From Paludibacteraceae bacterium (lineage in GTDB: Bacteria; Bacteroidota; Bacteroidia; Bacteroidales; Paludibacteraceae): a DNA stretch of 64,000 nt. Shown here piece by piece: positions 34,164 through 44,934 of the stretch. The stretch covers positions 137,385 to 201,384 of the forward strand of contig JAGCLD010000034.1 of NCBI GenBank assembly GCA_017647145.1, given 5' to 3'. A model generated the notes under the pieces. That model had not been told where the DNA came from. It was given only the letters and a program-made list of their open reading frames with translations, and did no database searches. Position numbers and translations under genes: made by a program. Positions within the stretch are counted from its first letter, which is position 1. Each line of letters begins with the position of its first letter.

Positions 34164-37100
34164 ATGAAAATCAAGCATTTTTTAGGTGGAAGTCTATCTC
34201 CGACTTCTTATGTAAGAGCATTCTTACCTTATGTTCTGGCTTGTGGTAGTTGGGCACGAGGCATTGCTCTGATGTGTGCCCTCGTCATTGCTATGACTCT
34301 TTCTGCACAACAGTATTGCTTAACTGAGCCTTTCGGTTATGGTCGTAACGCTACAGGAGGTGGTAATGCAACACCTACTTTGGTGGATACCGAGAGCGAA
34401 TTAACAACTGCTCTTGGTAAAAATAGTAATCGTGTGATTATTATTACTGACAACATCACTGTCTCAAGTCAAATCAGTGTCAAATATGGCAATTTCACTT
34501 TGTTGGCTCTTCCTGGCAAAAGGTTGATTAACTTGACACAAAACAAAGATGGGTCAGGAATCATGAACGTCAAAGGTTGTTCAAATGTGATTATTCGTAA
34601 TGTCACGTTTGAAGGTCCTGGAGCTTATGACTGTGATGGTAGAGATCTTCTACAATTTGAGGGCGTTACAAATGCTTGGGTTGACCATTGTGACTTCCAA
34701 GATGGATGCGATGGTAACTTCGATAACAAGAACGTTACTGACAATATCACAGTTTCATGGTGCCGTTTCCGCTATTTGAAAGCACCAAAATCAGGTGGAT
34801 CGGGTGGAACGAATGACCATCGTTTTACAAACCTGATTGGTTCAAGTTCAAGCGACAAACCTTCTGATGGAAGATATAACATCACATGGGCATATTGCTG
34901 GTGGGATCAAGGTTGTGTGGAACGTATGACGCGTTGCCGGAATGCTGACCTCCACTTCTTGAACTGTTACTGGAATTCTTCTGTGGCTAAATGCTACATC
35001 GGACCGGAAAATGTTAAGTGCTACTTGGATGGCTGTACTATGGAGGGTTCATTGAAAACAGAAAGTCGCTTTAAGAGTTACGGCGGAACAAATGGACTAA
35101 AATCTGTCGGTTCGGTGGGAGTGCCAAGTAACACGGGTTCTGTGTCTGCACCCACTTATGCTTACACTGCTCTTTCTGCTGCGGAAGGAAAAGCGGCTGT
35201 TACGGATGCAACATGTGGAGCGGGAGCTACTTTGATGGTGACTGCTGCTGGGGATATTTACAGCACTTGTTCGTCTTCAATCACTACTTACACGGTTACC
35301 TTCAATGCAAACGGTGGTAGTGGATCAATGGCAGCGCAAACTGTAAAAGAAAGTCTTGCTACTCCGCTTAATGCAAATCAATTCACGCGTTCTGGATATG
35401 CATTCCAAGGATGGGCAACTTCTGCTGGTAGTTCTACGGTAGCATATGCTGATAAAGCATCTGTTACCTTGACTAACAACTTGACACTCTATGCTGTATG
35501 GAAAGAAGCAACTACCTACACTGTGACATTCAATGCTAACGGAGGTTCTTGCGCTACTTCTTCGCGTGTTTATACGGAAGGTGGAGAAGCATTGAAACTT
35601 CCGGTGCCAACTTATCCGGGCTATATATGCAAGGGTTGGTACACTGCAGCTACGGGTGGTACATTAGTGGGTACTGCTTCGGCTACATATACACCGACCA
35701 AGAACATCACTTTGTATGCTCAATGGGAAGTGGCTCCACCATGTACGCTCTATACTTATTTTGTTAATAATAGTGACTTACCATCGGGTATGACAAATAC
35801 AGATAGATTCTCAGGAACGGCTGCTGCTGGTTCTGATTTAGCAGGGTCTATCACAATTGATGGTACTACCTTCTCAACTACTCGTCGCACAAGTAATGGA
35901 GCTCACGCTATTTCATTTACGGTGAATCCGGGCTATAAAGCTACTTTATACATGTTAGCCAACTCTTCGGGTAGTGGCGAACGTGAATTTAGATTGGCAA
36001 AAGATGGTGGTAGCGCAACGGATGCTAATCGTTCTGTGGCAGGAAGTGATGTGTCGACTGTTGTTGAGATTCCTGATTTGACCTCAGGAAACTATGTATT
36101 GACTGCAAGTGGAAATTGGGGATATAGTTTCTTAGGATTATATGAATGTGCAAATACGGCTGATGTGGCTGACACTTACACCATCACCTTCAATTCTAAT
36201 GGTGGGTCTGGAAGTATGGATGAAATGCTTGTGACAGAAAATGTATCAACAAAACTCTCTGCGTGTGCCTTCACCCGCTCTGGATATGCATTCGCTGGAT
36301 GGGCTACCTCAGCAAGTGGTGAAGTGGTTTATGTGGATAAAGCTTCTATCACTCCTAATGCCAACTTACAACTCTATGCAAAATGGACTCCAATTATAAC
36401 GGGGGATGTGACTTACACTGCCGACAATTCTATCTTCCCTAATCCGGAACGTGGATTCTATGAACATATTGAACAAATTGTAAAAGAATCGGGTAATGAG
36501 TCTAACTTGTCTGACTCTTACTTCACGAACGGTACAAATGCAGGACGTTCGTTAATCTTACGTCTCTACTATTTGGACAACTTCCGCGACAAAGAACTTA
36601 CTTCTGATGTGATGAACCTTATCAACACGGATATGCAAAAACTTCGTGACAAAGGATTTAAGTGTATCTTGCGTTTTGCTTATACAAACTCAGCATCAGA
36701 CAACCCTTCTGAAAATAAAGATGCTAATCCGGCTATATGGCAAGCGCATCTGGCACAACTGAAATCTACTTTAGCGGCCAATGCTGATGTTATCTATGTT
36801 GTACAAGCGGGATTCCTCGGTGCTTGGGGTGAATGGTACTATTCAAGCCAAGGTAAAGGGGAAAGCATCCCAATGGATACAAAGACTAATCTCATTAACC
36901 AATTGTTGGATGCTGTGCCGGCTTCACGCGTGGTACAATTGCGTACTCCTAAATTCAAAACAGACTATTTGGGCTCTAATGCTGCATTGACTTCTGCCGA
37001 AGCTTATAAGACTACAGCAAAAGCTCGTCTCGGACATCATAATGATGCTTTCCTCAATGGAGATGAAAACCAAGGTACATACGAAAACGTAACTGCCGAT

Positions 37101-40100
37101 AAGGCTTACATAGCTCAAGAATGTCTATATGTTCCGGTAGGTGGTGAAACAAATCATGATGATGACGCATCTACTATCAACACGCATGCAACGGGAGATA
37201 AAGCGGTTGCTGAAATGGCTAATCTGCATTATTCCTACCTCAATCAAGGATATAGTCATGCAGTGACGGATTTGTGGCGCTCTACTGGTCACTTCGATAT
37301 CATGTCACGCAATCTGGGTTATCGCTTCCAACTTCAAGCGGGTACATTCTCGGATGAAGCAGTGGCTGGGGGTACAATGGCTGTGAACATGACACTCAAA
37401 AACGTTGGTTATGCACCGCTCTATTACGAACGACCGGCATACATTGTCTTGAAAAATGCTACCAATACTTATTCGCTCAAACTTTCAAGCGACCCACGTT
37501 CATGGCAACCGAATGGTGCTACTACCACAATCAATGAAAACCTAACTATTCCGGCTTCTGTGGCTCCGGGGACATACAACCTCTATCTACACCTGCCGGA
37601 TGCAAGTGCTTCACTGGCTGCAAAACCTGCATTTGCTGTACGTTTCGCTAATACGGATATTTGGGAAAGTGCTACAGGATACAACAAACTGAATGCGCAA
37701 ATCGTGGTGACTGGCAGTGGACTTCCTACTTATGTGGTTACGTTTGATGCTAATGGACACGGAACTGCACCTGCAGCGCAAACTGTTATTGAAAATGCTA
37801 CAGCAGTTGAACCTGCTGCGCTTACTGCTGCTGGATACACATTCGGTGGATGGTACAAAGAGGCTGCTTGCAATAACAAGTTCGACTTCTCTACTCCAAT
37901 CACAGCTAACACAACGCTCTATGCGAAGTGGACTGCAATACCAACCTACACAGTGACCTTGAACGGCATGACCAATGGTACTGTATCTGCAAGTAAAACC
38001 ACTGGCATTAACGAAGGCGAAACAATCACACTCACAGTTACTCCGGCTTCTGGATACAAACTTGGAACTATCTCTGTTAAGGATGCGGCTGATAATAACA
38101 TTACACTCACCGACAACAAATTCACAATGCCGGCTTCTAATGTAACAATCTCTGCAACATTCACAGAAATAAGCATCGGAGGAGGGGGATGTAATAAGAT
38201 GGTTATTTTTGATGGTAGTACCATGACTAATGCTCCTTCCACTAGCGGAAATGTTACTGGTGCATCGTGGAATACAACTGGTACAGGAACGGAAATAGAT
38301 AGTCAAGCTAAACCATACAATGAGGTTACATACAAAGGATGGAAGGCATTAACTAGTAAAACATCAAATACTAGATATATTAGTATAGTTATTGATGAAG
38401 GTTACAATGCAACTCTACATTTAAAAGCTTATGCAACTTCTACAGGTCGTAGTATTTTTGTGTCATCAGGAAGTGTTTCTTCTTCTACTGGTGATGCCTT
38501 GACAGGAACGGAATTAAAGTTTACAACGGGTAAGATTATTCAGGAAACAACTATTGAAGTAACAGCTGGAACCTATTTTATTTGTTCTACAAATGCAGTG
38601 CATATAGCAGAACTCTCAGTGGATGTTTGTTCTACTTCCTCTTCTCCTTGCACCACTCCAACTATCTCATGGACGACTGCTCCTGTGGATGGTGAAGTAG
38701 GGGATGCTGATATTACTTTAGGTGTAAACAAAGGTCTTAGCACAGGTGCTGTAACTTACACATCCAGCAATCCTGCTGTTGCTACTGTTGTGGATGGTAA
38801 GTTACATTATGTGGCTTCTGGTTCTACTACGATTACTGCTACTGTAGCGGCTGATGGTACATACTGCGAAGCTACGCTTACTGAAACAATTGATGTAACG
38901 TGTGCCACTCCATCTACACCTCTCACCATCACGGCCACCCCTACTGTCATTACAATGGGAGAAACGGCTAACATCGCAGTTACAGGTGGTAATGGTGGCG
39001 AAGTGACTTATTCTGTGGCTCCGGCTACTGCCTCTGTTAGCGGTGGTGTATTCAATGCATCGGCTGCGGGTACATACGTAATCACTGCTACTCAAGCTGA
39101 GTACAATGGTGAATGTGAAGGAACAGCTACGGCTACTATTCAAGTGAATGAAGTACTACTGCCTACTTACACACTCTCTTATGTCTTAAACGGACACGGA
39201 ACTGCTATCTCAGATGCCACGGTAAGCGCATTGCCTAATCCATTACCCACACCTTCTGAATCAGGATGGACATTCGGTGGATGGTTCACTGACAATACAC
39301 TGACAATACCGGCTACTCCGGGAGCAATCATTAATACCAACACAACCCTCTACGCTAAATGGACAGAAGTAGTGGCGGGTGGATGTGCAGAAACATACAC
39401 TTACGCTTACAATGATGCGACTCGCTATGACGGAACTACTTACATGAATCCGCTAGGAAATCCGGCTGCTAGTGGTGATAATGTTGCTTTGACTACACCA
39501 TGGACTATGCACTCTGGAACAGGCATTGCAAGTATTGTTCTCACGGGTGGACAGTATGATGGCAAAGGCAACCACATGAATGCATATATCAAGATGAATA
39601 CTTCTGCATCATTGGTAATTACATTGGCTAATGACGCAGTTGGCACATTAACGATAAAAGCTGGTGGATATAGTGCAGAACGTACTTTGACCTTGTCTGC
39701 TGATGGACAAACTGCTCAATCTCAAACAACTACAGGGGTGGCTACTACAGAAAACGCCTTTGGAGAATTAACATTTACTTTATACCCGGGTGTGAATACC
39801 ATTAAGGTAAATAATAATACATACATTTCTCATGTAGCTGTTTCAACAGAATGTTTAGCTCTCTACAATATCACTACCGACCCAACTATCGTCGGTGGTA
39901 CGGTTAATGTCGTGGATGAAGCTGCTGCTGGAACGAATGTTACGCTCTCTGCTACACCGGCAACTGGATATGTTTTGGAATCATGGACAGTGAAAGATGC
40001 TTCTGATAATCTTATTACTGTGACCGACAACAAGTTCACCATGCCGGCAAGCAATGTCACAGTATCGGCTACTTTCCGTGCTTTGCGTGTATATACTGTA

Positions 40101-43100
40101 AACTTTGAATCGAATGGTGGAACAGGTTCGATGACGCCTCAAACAGGCATCCAAGAGGGTGTACCTACTGCCTTGACTGCAAATGCATTTACGAATGGTA
40201 GCAAAGTCTTCATGGGATGGAACACGCTCGCTGATGGTTCGGGTACGGCTTATGCAGACGGAGCTTCTGTAACACTTACTGATGCCAACACAACTCTCAC
40301 ACTCTATGCACAATGGAAAGACCCTGCTACTTATACTGTGTCATTCTCATTGAATGGTAAAACAGGTACGGCTCCTACTGCTGTAACGGTAACTGAAGGG
40401 GAAAAGATAACTAAACCTACTCCTGACCCTGAAGTGGCAAACTATACTTTCGTAGGATGGTACAAAGAACCTGCTTGCACCAACGCATGGAACTTTGAAA
40501 CAGATGTTGTAACTACAACAACTACACTCTATGCGAAGTGGAACTTAACAAGTGGTTGCGAAACATTGTTTATGGGTACATCAACTACATCTTCTGCATT
40601 TACCCCTACAGTAGGAACCACTACCGGTAGTACAGGAATAACCGGAGGAGAATCATCTCCTTATGCGGTTAAATTAAATGGAGATAAAAGTTATATACAA
40701 CTTAACGCTTTAAGTGGAATGACCTTTATTGAGGGTGATGTTCTTTCTGTTACCTTATATAATAAAGGTAGCGGCGATAAAGAATTGGGCTTTAAATTGA
40801 AAGGTACATCTCACGTCATTACTATTGCTGGTACAACTACAGATATAGTAGAATACACACTAAAAACTGCTGATATCGAATCTGATGGTACAATAAAGAT
40901 ATATCGTACTACTTCTGAAGACCGTTACGTATCTGTGCAAGTGGAACGTTGTGCACAATACACCATCACTTGCCTTGCTACTACTAATGGTGCTATCGTG
41001 GCTGATAAAACTTCTGCAGCAGCGGGTGCTACCATTACCCTCACCGCTACTCCGGATGCTGGCTATGTATTAGATAATGTTGATGTGTACAAATCTGATG
41101 ATCCTACAGTGAAAGTAACTCCTACAGGCAACCAATTCACAATGCCGGCATACGATGTAACGGTTGCTCCTACTTTCAGAGCGGCTGAAGTTATCACGAT
41201 TGCCTACGATGCTAATGGCGGTCAAGGAACTATGGCTAGCCAAACTGTTACCGAAGGACAAATCATCACACTCGCAACGAATACATTCACACACGCTGAC
41301 CCAACTGCTACTTTTGCTGGATGGAACACCAAAGCGGATGGAACTGGTGTGGCTTACACGGATGGACAAGCTGTAGCATTGGTGGGTAACACTACACTCT
41401 ATGCGCAATGGAATTTTGGTCCTTGTTTCTCAATGGAATTCTTGACAAGCGGTTCTATTACTTCTCAAACCTATTTAGGGGATGCACATGCGGTTATCAA
41501 GCAAGGTGTAGTCTTCTACGATAGAGTGGAGGAAGGTAAAACAATGGATATCAATGCGGATGGTGCGAAGTTTAACTCTAAAGATGATTACTTAAAAGTA
41601 ACTCTGGGTGATAGAGTAGCCCTGGCTGCTGGCACTAAGATTACGGTTACAATTAATGTAGGGGGCAATAATAGAGGTGTTGCTATCTTAGCTTCTGATA
41701 AGACAACTAAAATAGCTGAATTGAATAAAACGGATGGTACAGGTGGTGAAGCTACGCTCACATACACGATTACTGATCCTACATTCAATGAAAACATATT
41801 CTACATCACGCGTTCTACGGATAATACTTCCTACTTGAAATCTATTATCATTGAAAATTGTGGTGACTACTGTCCTGAGTTTGTGCCAAATGTAACAATT
41901 GATTACACCAAGTTCTGTTCTACTTCACCACAAATGGTAGATATCAAAGTGGATGACTTCACAATGGGAGCAAAACTTAGATTATTTAAGTCAGGTGAAG
42001 CGCTTGCATTGGCTGAAGTTACAGTGGCAGGTAGTGAATATGTGTTTACAGATATTGAGGCTGTTGTGGGTGATGTGTATTATGTAGAGGCTGAACACAC
42101 TTGTGTGGTTACCTCTGAATTGGTTACGATTTCTGAACAAGCGCTTACCATCACTCCTCTTGCTGAAGGATGGTACATTAAAGATGGACGTATTGCACCG
42201 GATATCGCTTTGTTCGAAGTGAAAGGGGTAGCTGACACATGGACAGTAACTACTTCTCCTGCATTATCTGGTGCTACTTATACATTAGGTACTGATGGAA
42301 TTGTTCGTATGTCGGGTGTACTCGACATCAATGCTCCACAAGTATATGTATTCACTTTAACGGTAGATAATGGTTGCGTCTCTACGCCTGTTACTTCATC
42401 TTTAAGTATGAACGGACAAGTGGCGACTACCAAACCTACATTGGCTTTTGTAACTATTGGTACAAAGGATGCAGCTGATGCGACTGGAGAAAGTGGATTC
42501 ACAGAAGGTATTGATCCTGACCAAAGCACTAATTTGGATTTGTATAAATACCTACTAAATCCTGATCCTTCTGATCCTAATTCTGGATTTAACATCACGG
42601 CTGTCAATGCTTATGCTACGGCTGATGAAGCTAAAATTCGTGCTTACTATTCGCAGTTCGACTTAGTGCTTGTCACTGACTATCCTGATACGAATGAAGA
42701 TGGAGAAGCTGGTAAAAGCTACATCAATGCACTGGGTGCATTGCTCGACGTAATTCCTATCTTGTCTATGGAGACCTTCCTTGCTAAGCAACCGAACTGG
42801 CAAATCAATTCTACTCCTACTGACCCGGAAGTGAAACAAGATAAAATGACACTGCTATGTCCTTCGCATGACGTATTTGCTGACATCGGACTCGGAGCTG
42901 GAGATATTGTGCAAATGTTCACTACAATGGGTGAGAAAGGTATGCAAGGCTTTGTCCCACTCACAGCACCTGACTATATGTTCATCGCTACAATTGATGG
43001 TGGTAGTAAAGGGGATTTGATTACCTGTTGTGAAAGACAAGTGGAAGTGAAAGCGCGTATGATTATGTTGGGACTTAACTACACTTCTATGGAATCTATC

Positions 43101-44915
43101 ACGAATGACGGAAAGAAAATTGTCAACCAAATGTTACATTATCTCTTGCGTAAAAATGCCGATGATGTGGCTGACTGTTCGATGACCTTCACCAATGGAC
43201 AAAAAGATAATGGAACAACTGTTGCTGGTAGTGGTGACAACTTGTGGAGCAACCCTAAAAACTGGGGACCTACCTACAATATGATTCCTACTCCTTATCA
43301 CAATGTTCGTATTGAAAAGAAATGTATCGTTGATGTGCCTAATGCGCATGCTTCTCTGATTAAATTGCGTAAAGATGCTACTACAGTACCTACTAATCCT
43401 AAAGATGGTAGTGTGATTATTAATGCGAATGGTGGTTTGACTGTAGTGGGTAAAATGGTGGAAGTAAGGGGTAAAAACTTCATCACTACTTATCCTACTC
43501 AAGCGAAAGACGTTTACATCAAGGCTGATGCTACTGGAAATGGTGCTTTGGCTATTGGTGGAAATGAAGGAGACGTTAACGCCACTGTTGACTTCTATTC
43601 TAAAGCTCGTGATGCCGGTGAAGAAAACCCTGTATGGCAATATGTGGGGGCGCCGTTCTCTGATATGAACAATGCTATCGACTACTATCGTTTGGCATGG
43701 ATGTGCCGCTGGACGGAAGAAGTTCACGGTCTCGGAGCTAACTGGGAATGGGTGAGAAATGAAGATAATATGCAACCATTCCGTGGCTACTGTATCACGC
43801 ATGTGGATAATACAAAAACATACACATTCACTGGTAAACTCAATGCTTCTACTAATAGAGTAATCCAACTCACTGCTAATGGTGACAGTGAATACAAAGG
43901 ATGGAACCTTATAGCTAACTCATGGATGGCTCCTCTGCAAATTGATAAGATGAAAACGAGTGACTTCGGTGCTGGTGCTGATGCTGCACTCTATATTTAC
44001 AACACAGGTTCTTATGCGGATTGGGAAGCACACAAAGGCGTGTATAAAGATCAACAATATGCACCGGCTGGACAATACACCACTGTCCCTGTAGGCGCAG
44101 TGAAGATTCTCAATGAAGCAGGAAATGCTGATCTTCCATCCACCATCGCTCCTATGCAGGCATTCTTCGTCTTGACTACAGCAAACACGGTGCTGCAACT
44201 CAATCATGACAACTTGTTGTTCAATGAAAACTACACGCAAACTACATCACCAATGCGTGCACCGCGTAGAGCAAAAGTACAAAATGAGGATGTTAATGTG
44301 TTGCGCATAGATGTTAAAGGTGAATACGCTGCCGATAAAATGTGGATTATGCAAGCTGATTCCTTCTCATTAGCTTATGACAACGGATACGATGGTAAGA
44401 AAATACTCGGTGACGCCTTCGTTCCTCAATTGGCTGTAGCTACTGAAGCTGGAGAAATGGCTATCGCAGCATTGCCACAATATGAAGGCACTCGATTGAT
44501 GTTCCGTAAAGGTTCTGAAGATGAACTCTACACCCTCTCATTCCAATACGCAGGAACTCCTCTCTTACTTCGTGACCTCATCACAGGTGAAGAGGTGGAA
44601 ATTATCACAGGTAACACCTATGCTTTCTATGCAACGAACGAACAACTCGCTGAACGATTTGAAATCGTGAAGAAGCCTGAATCACAGGGTGGGGTAACTA
44701 CAGGACTCACTGCTGTCGTAGATGATGATGGATTGCACATTGGAAATGCGGCGGGCTTACCTCTGATGCTTAGTGTTTATACACCGGATGGTAGATTGAT
44801 CCAACAACATCAAATCAGTGATATGCACTATACCCTTAGCTTGCCGATGACGGGAGCTTATATTGTGCGCCTGCAATCTGAACATGAGTCTAAAATAGTA
44901 AAAGTAATTCGTTAA
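34164..44915 (+). CDS. Giant multidomain T9SS-secreted protein: pectate lyase-like, InlB repeats, DUF4874/DUF4832, Cys-bounded modules, sorting domain
   Basis: The 3583-residue product has a long signal region (about 1-48, cleavage near LSAQQ). In order it shows a PL1 pectate-lyase-like beta-helix (about 50-360; VDHCDF near 174 and ERMTRCR near 254) and InlB/Listeria-Bacteroides repeats (first at about 374, more near 451, 680, 1188, 1666, 1975, 2054, 2341). A DUF4874-DUF4832 glycosidase-like unit follows (about 748-1182; FPNPERGFYEH, GHHNDAFLNG). Further parts are 'GYxLxxxxVKD' repeats, Ig/Big2-like stretches, five beta modules each bounded by Cys, a Rossmann-like ThuA-type domain (about 2756-3000) and a C-terminal T9SS type A sorting domain (about 3513-3583, ending KIVKVIR). 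It is probably a surface-attached glycan-binding or -degrading protein. Confidence 0.88.
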   Translation: MKIKHFLGGSLSPTSYVRAFLPYVLACGSWARGIALMCALVIAMTLSAQQYCLTEPFGYGRNATGGGNATPTLVDTESELTTALGKNSNRVIIITDNITVSSQISVKYGNFTLLALPGKRLINLTQNKDGSGIMNVKGCSNVIIRNVTFEGPGAYDCDGRDLLQFEGVTNAWVDHCDFQDGCDGNFDNKNVTDNITVSWCRFRYLKAPKSGGSGGTNDHRFTNLIGSSSSDKPSDGRYNITWAYCWWDQGCVERMTRCRNADLHFLNCYWNSSVAKCYIGPENVKCYLDGCTMEGSLKTESRFKSYGGTNGLKSVGSVGVPSNTGSVSAPTYAYTALSAAEGKAAVTDATCGAGATLMVTAAGDIYSTCSSSITTYTVTFNANGGSGSMAAQTVKESLATPLNANQFTRSGYAFQGWATSAGSSTVAYADKASVTLTNNLTLYAVWKEATTYTVTFNANGGSCATSSRVYTEGGEALKLPVPTYPGYICKGWYTAATGGTLVGTASATYTPTKNITLYAQWEVAPPCTLYTYFVNNSDLPSGMTNTDRFSGTAAAGSDLAGSITIDGTTFSTTRRTSNGAHAISFTVNPGYKATLYMLANSSGSGEREFRLAKDGGSATDANRSVAGSDVSTVVEIPDLTSGNYVLTASGNWGYSFLGLYECANTADVADTYTITFNSNGGSGSMDEMLVTENVSTKLSACAFTRSGYAFAGWATSASGEVVYVDKASITPNANLQLYAKWTPIITGDVTYTADNSIFPNPERGFYEHIEQIVKESGNESNLSDSYFTNGTNAGRSLILRLYYLDNFRDKELTSDVMNLINTDMQKLRDKGFKCILRFAYTNSASDNPSENKDANPAIWQAHLAQLKSTLAANADVIYVVQAGFLGAWGEWYYSSQGKGESIPMDTKTNLINQLLDAVPASRVVQLRTPKFKTDYLGSNAALTSAEAYKTTAKARLGHHNDAFLNGDENQGTYENVTADKAYIAQECLYVPVGGETNHDDDASTINTHATGDKAVAEMANLHYSYLNQGYSHAVTDLWRSTGHFDIMSRNLGYRFQLQAGTFSDEAVAGGTMAVNMTLKNVGYAPLYYERPAYIVLKNATNTYSLKLSSDPRSWQPNGATTTINENLTIPASVAPGTYNLYLHLPDASASLAAKPAFAVRFANTDIWESATGYNKLNAQIVVTGSGLPTYVVTFDANGHGTAPAAQTVIENATAVEPAALTAAGYTFGGWYKEAACNNKFDFSTPITANTTLYAKWTAIPTYTVTLNGMTNGTVSASKTTGINEGETITLTVTPASGYKLGTISVKDAADNNITLTDNKFTMPASNVTISATFTEISIGGGGCNKMVIFDGSTMTNAPSTSGNVTGASWNTTGTGTEIDSQAKPYNEVTYKGWKALTSKTSNTRYISIVIDEGYNATLHLKAYATSTGRSIFVSSGSVSSSTGDALTGTELKFTTGKIIQETTIEVTAGTYFICSTNAVHIAELSVDVCSTSSSPCTTPTISWTTAPVDGEVGDADITLGVNKGLSTGAVTYTSSNPAVATVVDGKLHYVASGSTTITATVAADGTYCEATLTETIDVTCATPSTPLTITATPTVITMGETANIAVTGGNGGEVTYSVAPATASVSGGVFNASAAGTYVITATQAEYNGECEGTATATIQVNEVLLPTYTLSYVLNGHGTAISDATVSALPNPLPTPSESGWTFGGWFTDNTLTIPATPGAIINTNTTLYAKWTEVVAGGCAETYTYAYNDATRYDGTTYMNPLGNPAASGDNVALTTPWTMHSGTGIASIVLTGGQYDGKGNHMNAYIKMNTSASLVITLANDAVGTLTIKAGGYSAERTLTLSADGQTAQSQTTTGVATTENAFGELTFTLYPGVNTIKVNNNTYISHVAVSTECLALYNITTDPTIVGGTVNVVDEAAAGTNVTLSATPATGYVLESWTVKDASDNLITVTDNKFTMPASNVTVSATFRALRVYTVNFESNGGTGSMTPQTGIQEGVPTALTANAFTNGSKVFMGWNTLADGSGTAYADGASVTLTDANTTLTLYAQWKDPATYTVSFSLNGKTGTAPTAVTVTEGEKITKPTPDPEVANYTFVGWYKEPACTNAWNFETDVVTTTTTLYAKWNLTSGCETLFMGTSTTSSAFTPTVGTTTGSTGITGGESSPYAVKLNGDKSYIQLNALSGMTFIEGDVLSVTLYNKGSGDKELGFKLKGTSHVITIAGTTTDIVEYTLKTADIESDGTIKIYRTTSEDRYVSVQVERCAQYTITCLATTNGAIVADKTSAAAGATITLTATPDAGYVLDNVDVYKSDDPTVKVTPTGNQFTMPAYDVTVAPTFRAAEVITIAYDANGGQGTMASQTVTEGQIITLATNTFTHADPTATFAGWNTKADGTGVAYTDGQAVALVGNTTLYAQWNFGPCFSMEFLTSGSITSQTYLGDAHAVIKQGVVFYDRVEEGKTMDINADGAKFNSKDDYLKVTLGDRVALAAGTKITVTINVGGNNRGVAILASDKTTKIAELNKTDGTGGEATLTYTITDPTFNENIFYITRSTDNTSYLKSIIIENCGDYCPEFVPNVTIDYTKFCSTSPQMVDIKVDDFTMGAKLRLFKSGEALALAEVTVAGSEYVFTDIEAVVGDVYYVEAEHTCVVTSELVTISEQALTITPLAEGWYIKDGRIAPDIALFEVKGVADTWTVTTSPALSGATYTLGTDGIVRMSGVLDINAPQVYVFTLTVDNGCVSTPVTSSLSMNGQVATTKPTLAFVTIGTKDAADATGESGFTEGIDPDQSTNLDLYKYLLNPDPSDPNSGFNITAVNAYATADEAKIRAYYSQFDLVLVTDYPDTNEDGEAGKSYINALGALLDVIPILSMETFLAKQPNWQINSTPTDPEVKQDKMTLLCPSHDVFADIGLGAGDIVQMFTTMGEKGMQGFVPLTAPDYMFIATIDGGSKGDLITCCERQVEVKARMIMLGLNYTSMESITNDGKKIVNQMLHYLLRKNADDVADCSMTFTNGQKDNGTTVAGSGDNLWSNPKNWGPTYNMIPTPYHNVRIEKKCIVDVPNAHASLIKLRKDATTVPTNPKDGSVIINANGGLTVVGKMVEVRGKNFITTYPTQAKDVYIKADATGNGALAIGGNEGDVNATVDFYSKARDAGEENPVWQYVGAPFSDMNNAIDYYRLAWMCRWTEEVHGLGANWEWVRNEDNMQPFRGYCITHVDNTKTYTFTGKLNASTNRVIQLTANGDSEYKGWNLIANSWMAPLQIDKMKTSDFGAGADAALYIYNTGSYADWEAHKGVYKDQQYAPAGQYTTVPVGAVKILNEAGNADLPSTIAPMQAFFVLTTANTVLQLNHDNLLFNENYTQTTSPMRAPRRAKVQNEDVNVLRIDVKGEYAADKMWIMQADSFSLAYDNGYDGKKILGDAFVPQLAVATEAGEMAIAALPQYEGTRLMFRKGSEDELYTLSFQYAGTPLLLRDLITGEEVEIITGNTYAFYATNEQLAERFEIVKKPESQGGVTTGLTAVVDDDGLHIGNAAGLPLMLSVYTPDGRLIQQHQISDMHYTLSLPMTGAYIVRLQSEHESKIVKVIR

Positions 44916-44934
44916 TAAAGGGAGGAAACAAGTT

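Noticed and set aside
37611..43868. Several long minus-strand ORFs within the giant gene
   Set aside because: They mirror the repetitive codon use of the plus-strand repeats (Cys/Ser/Arg-rich products, no start signals).
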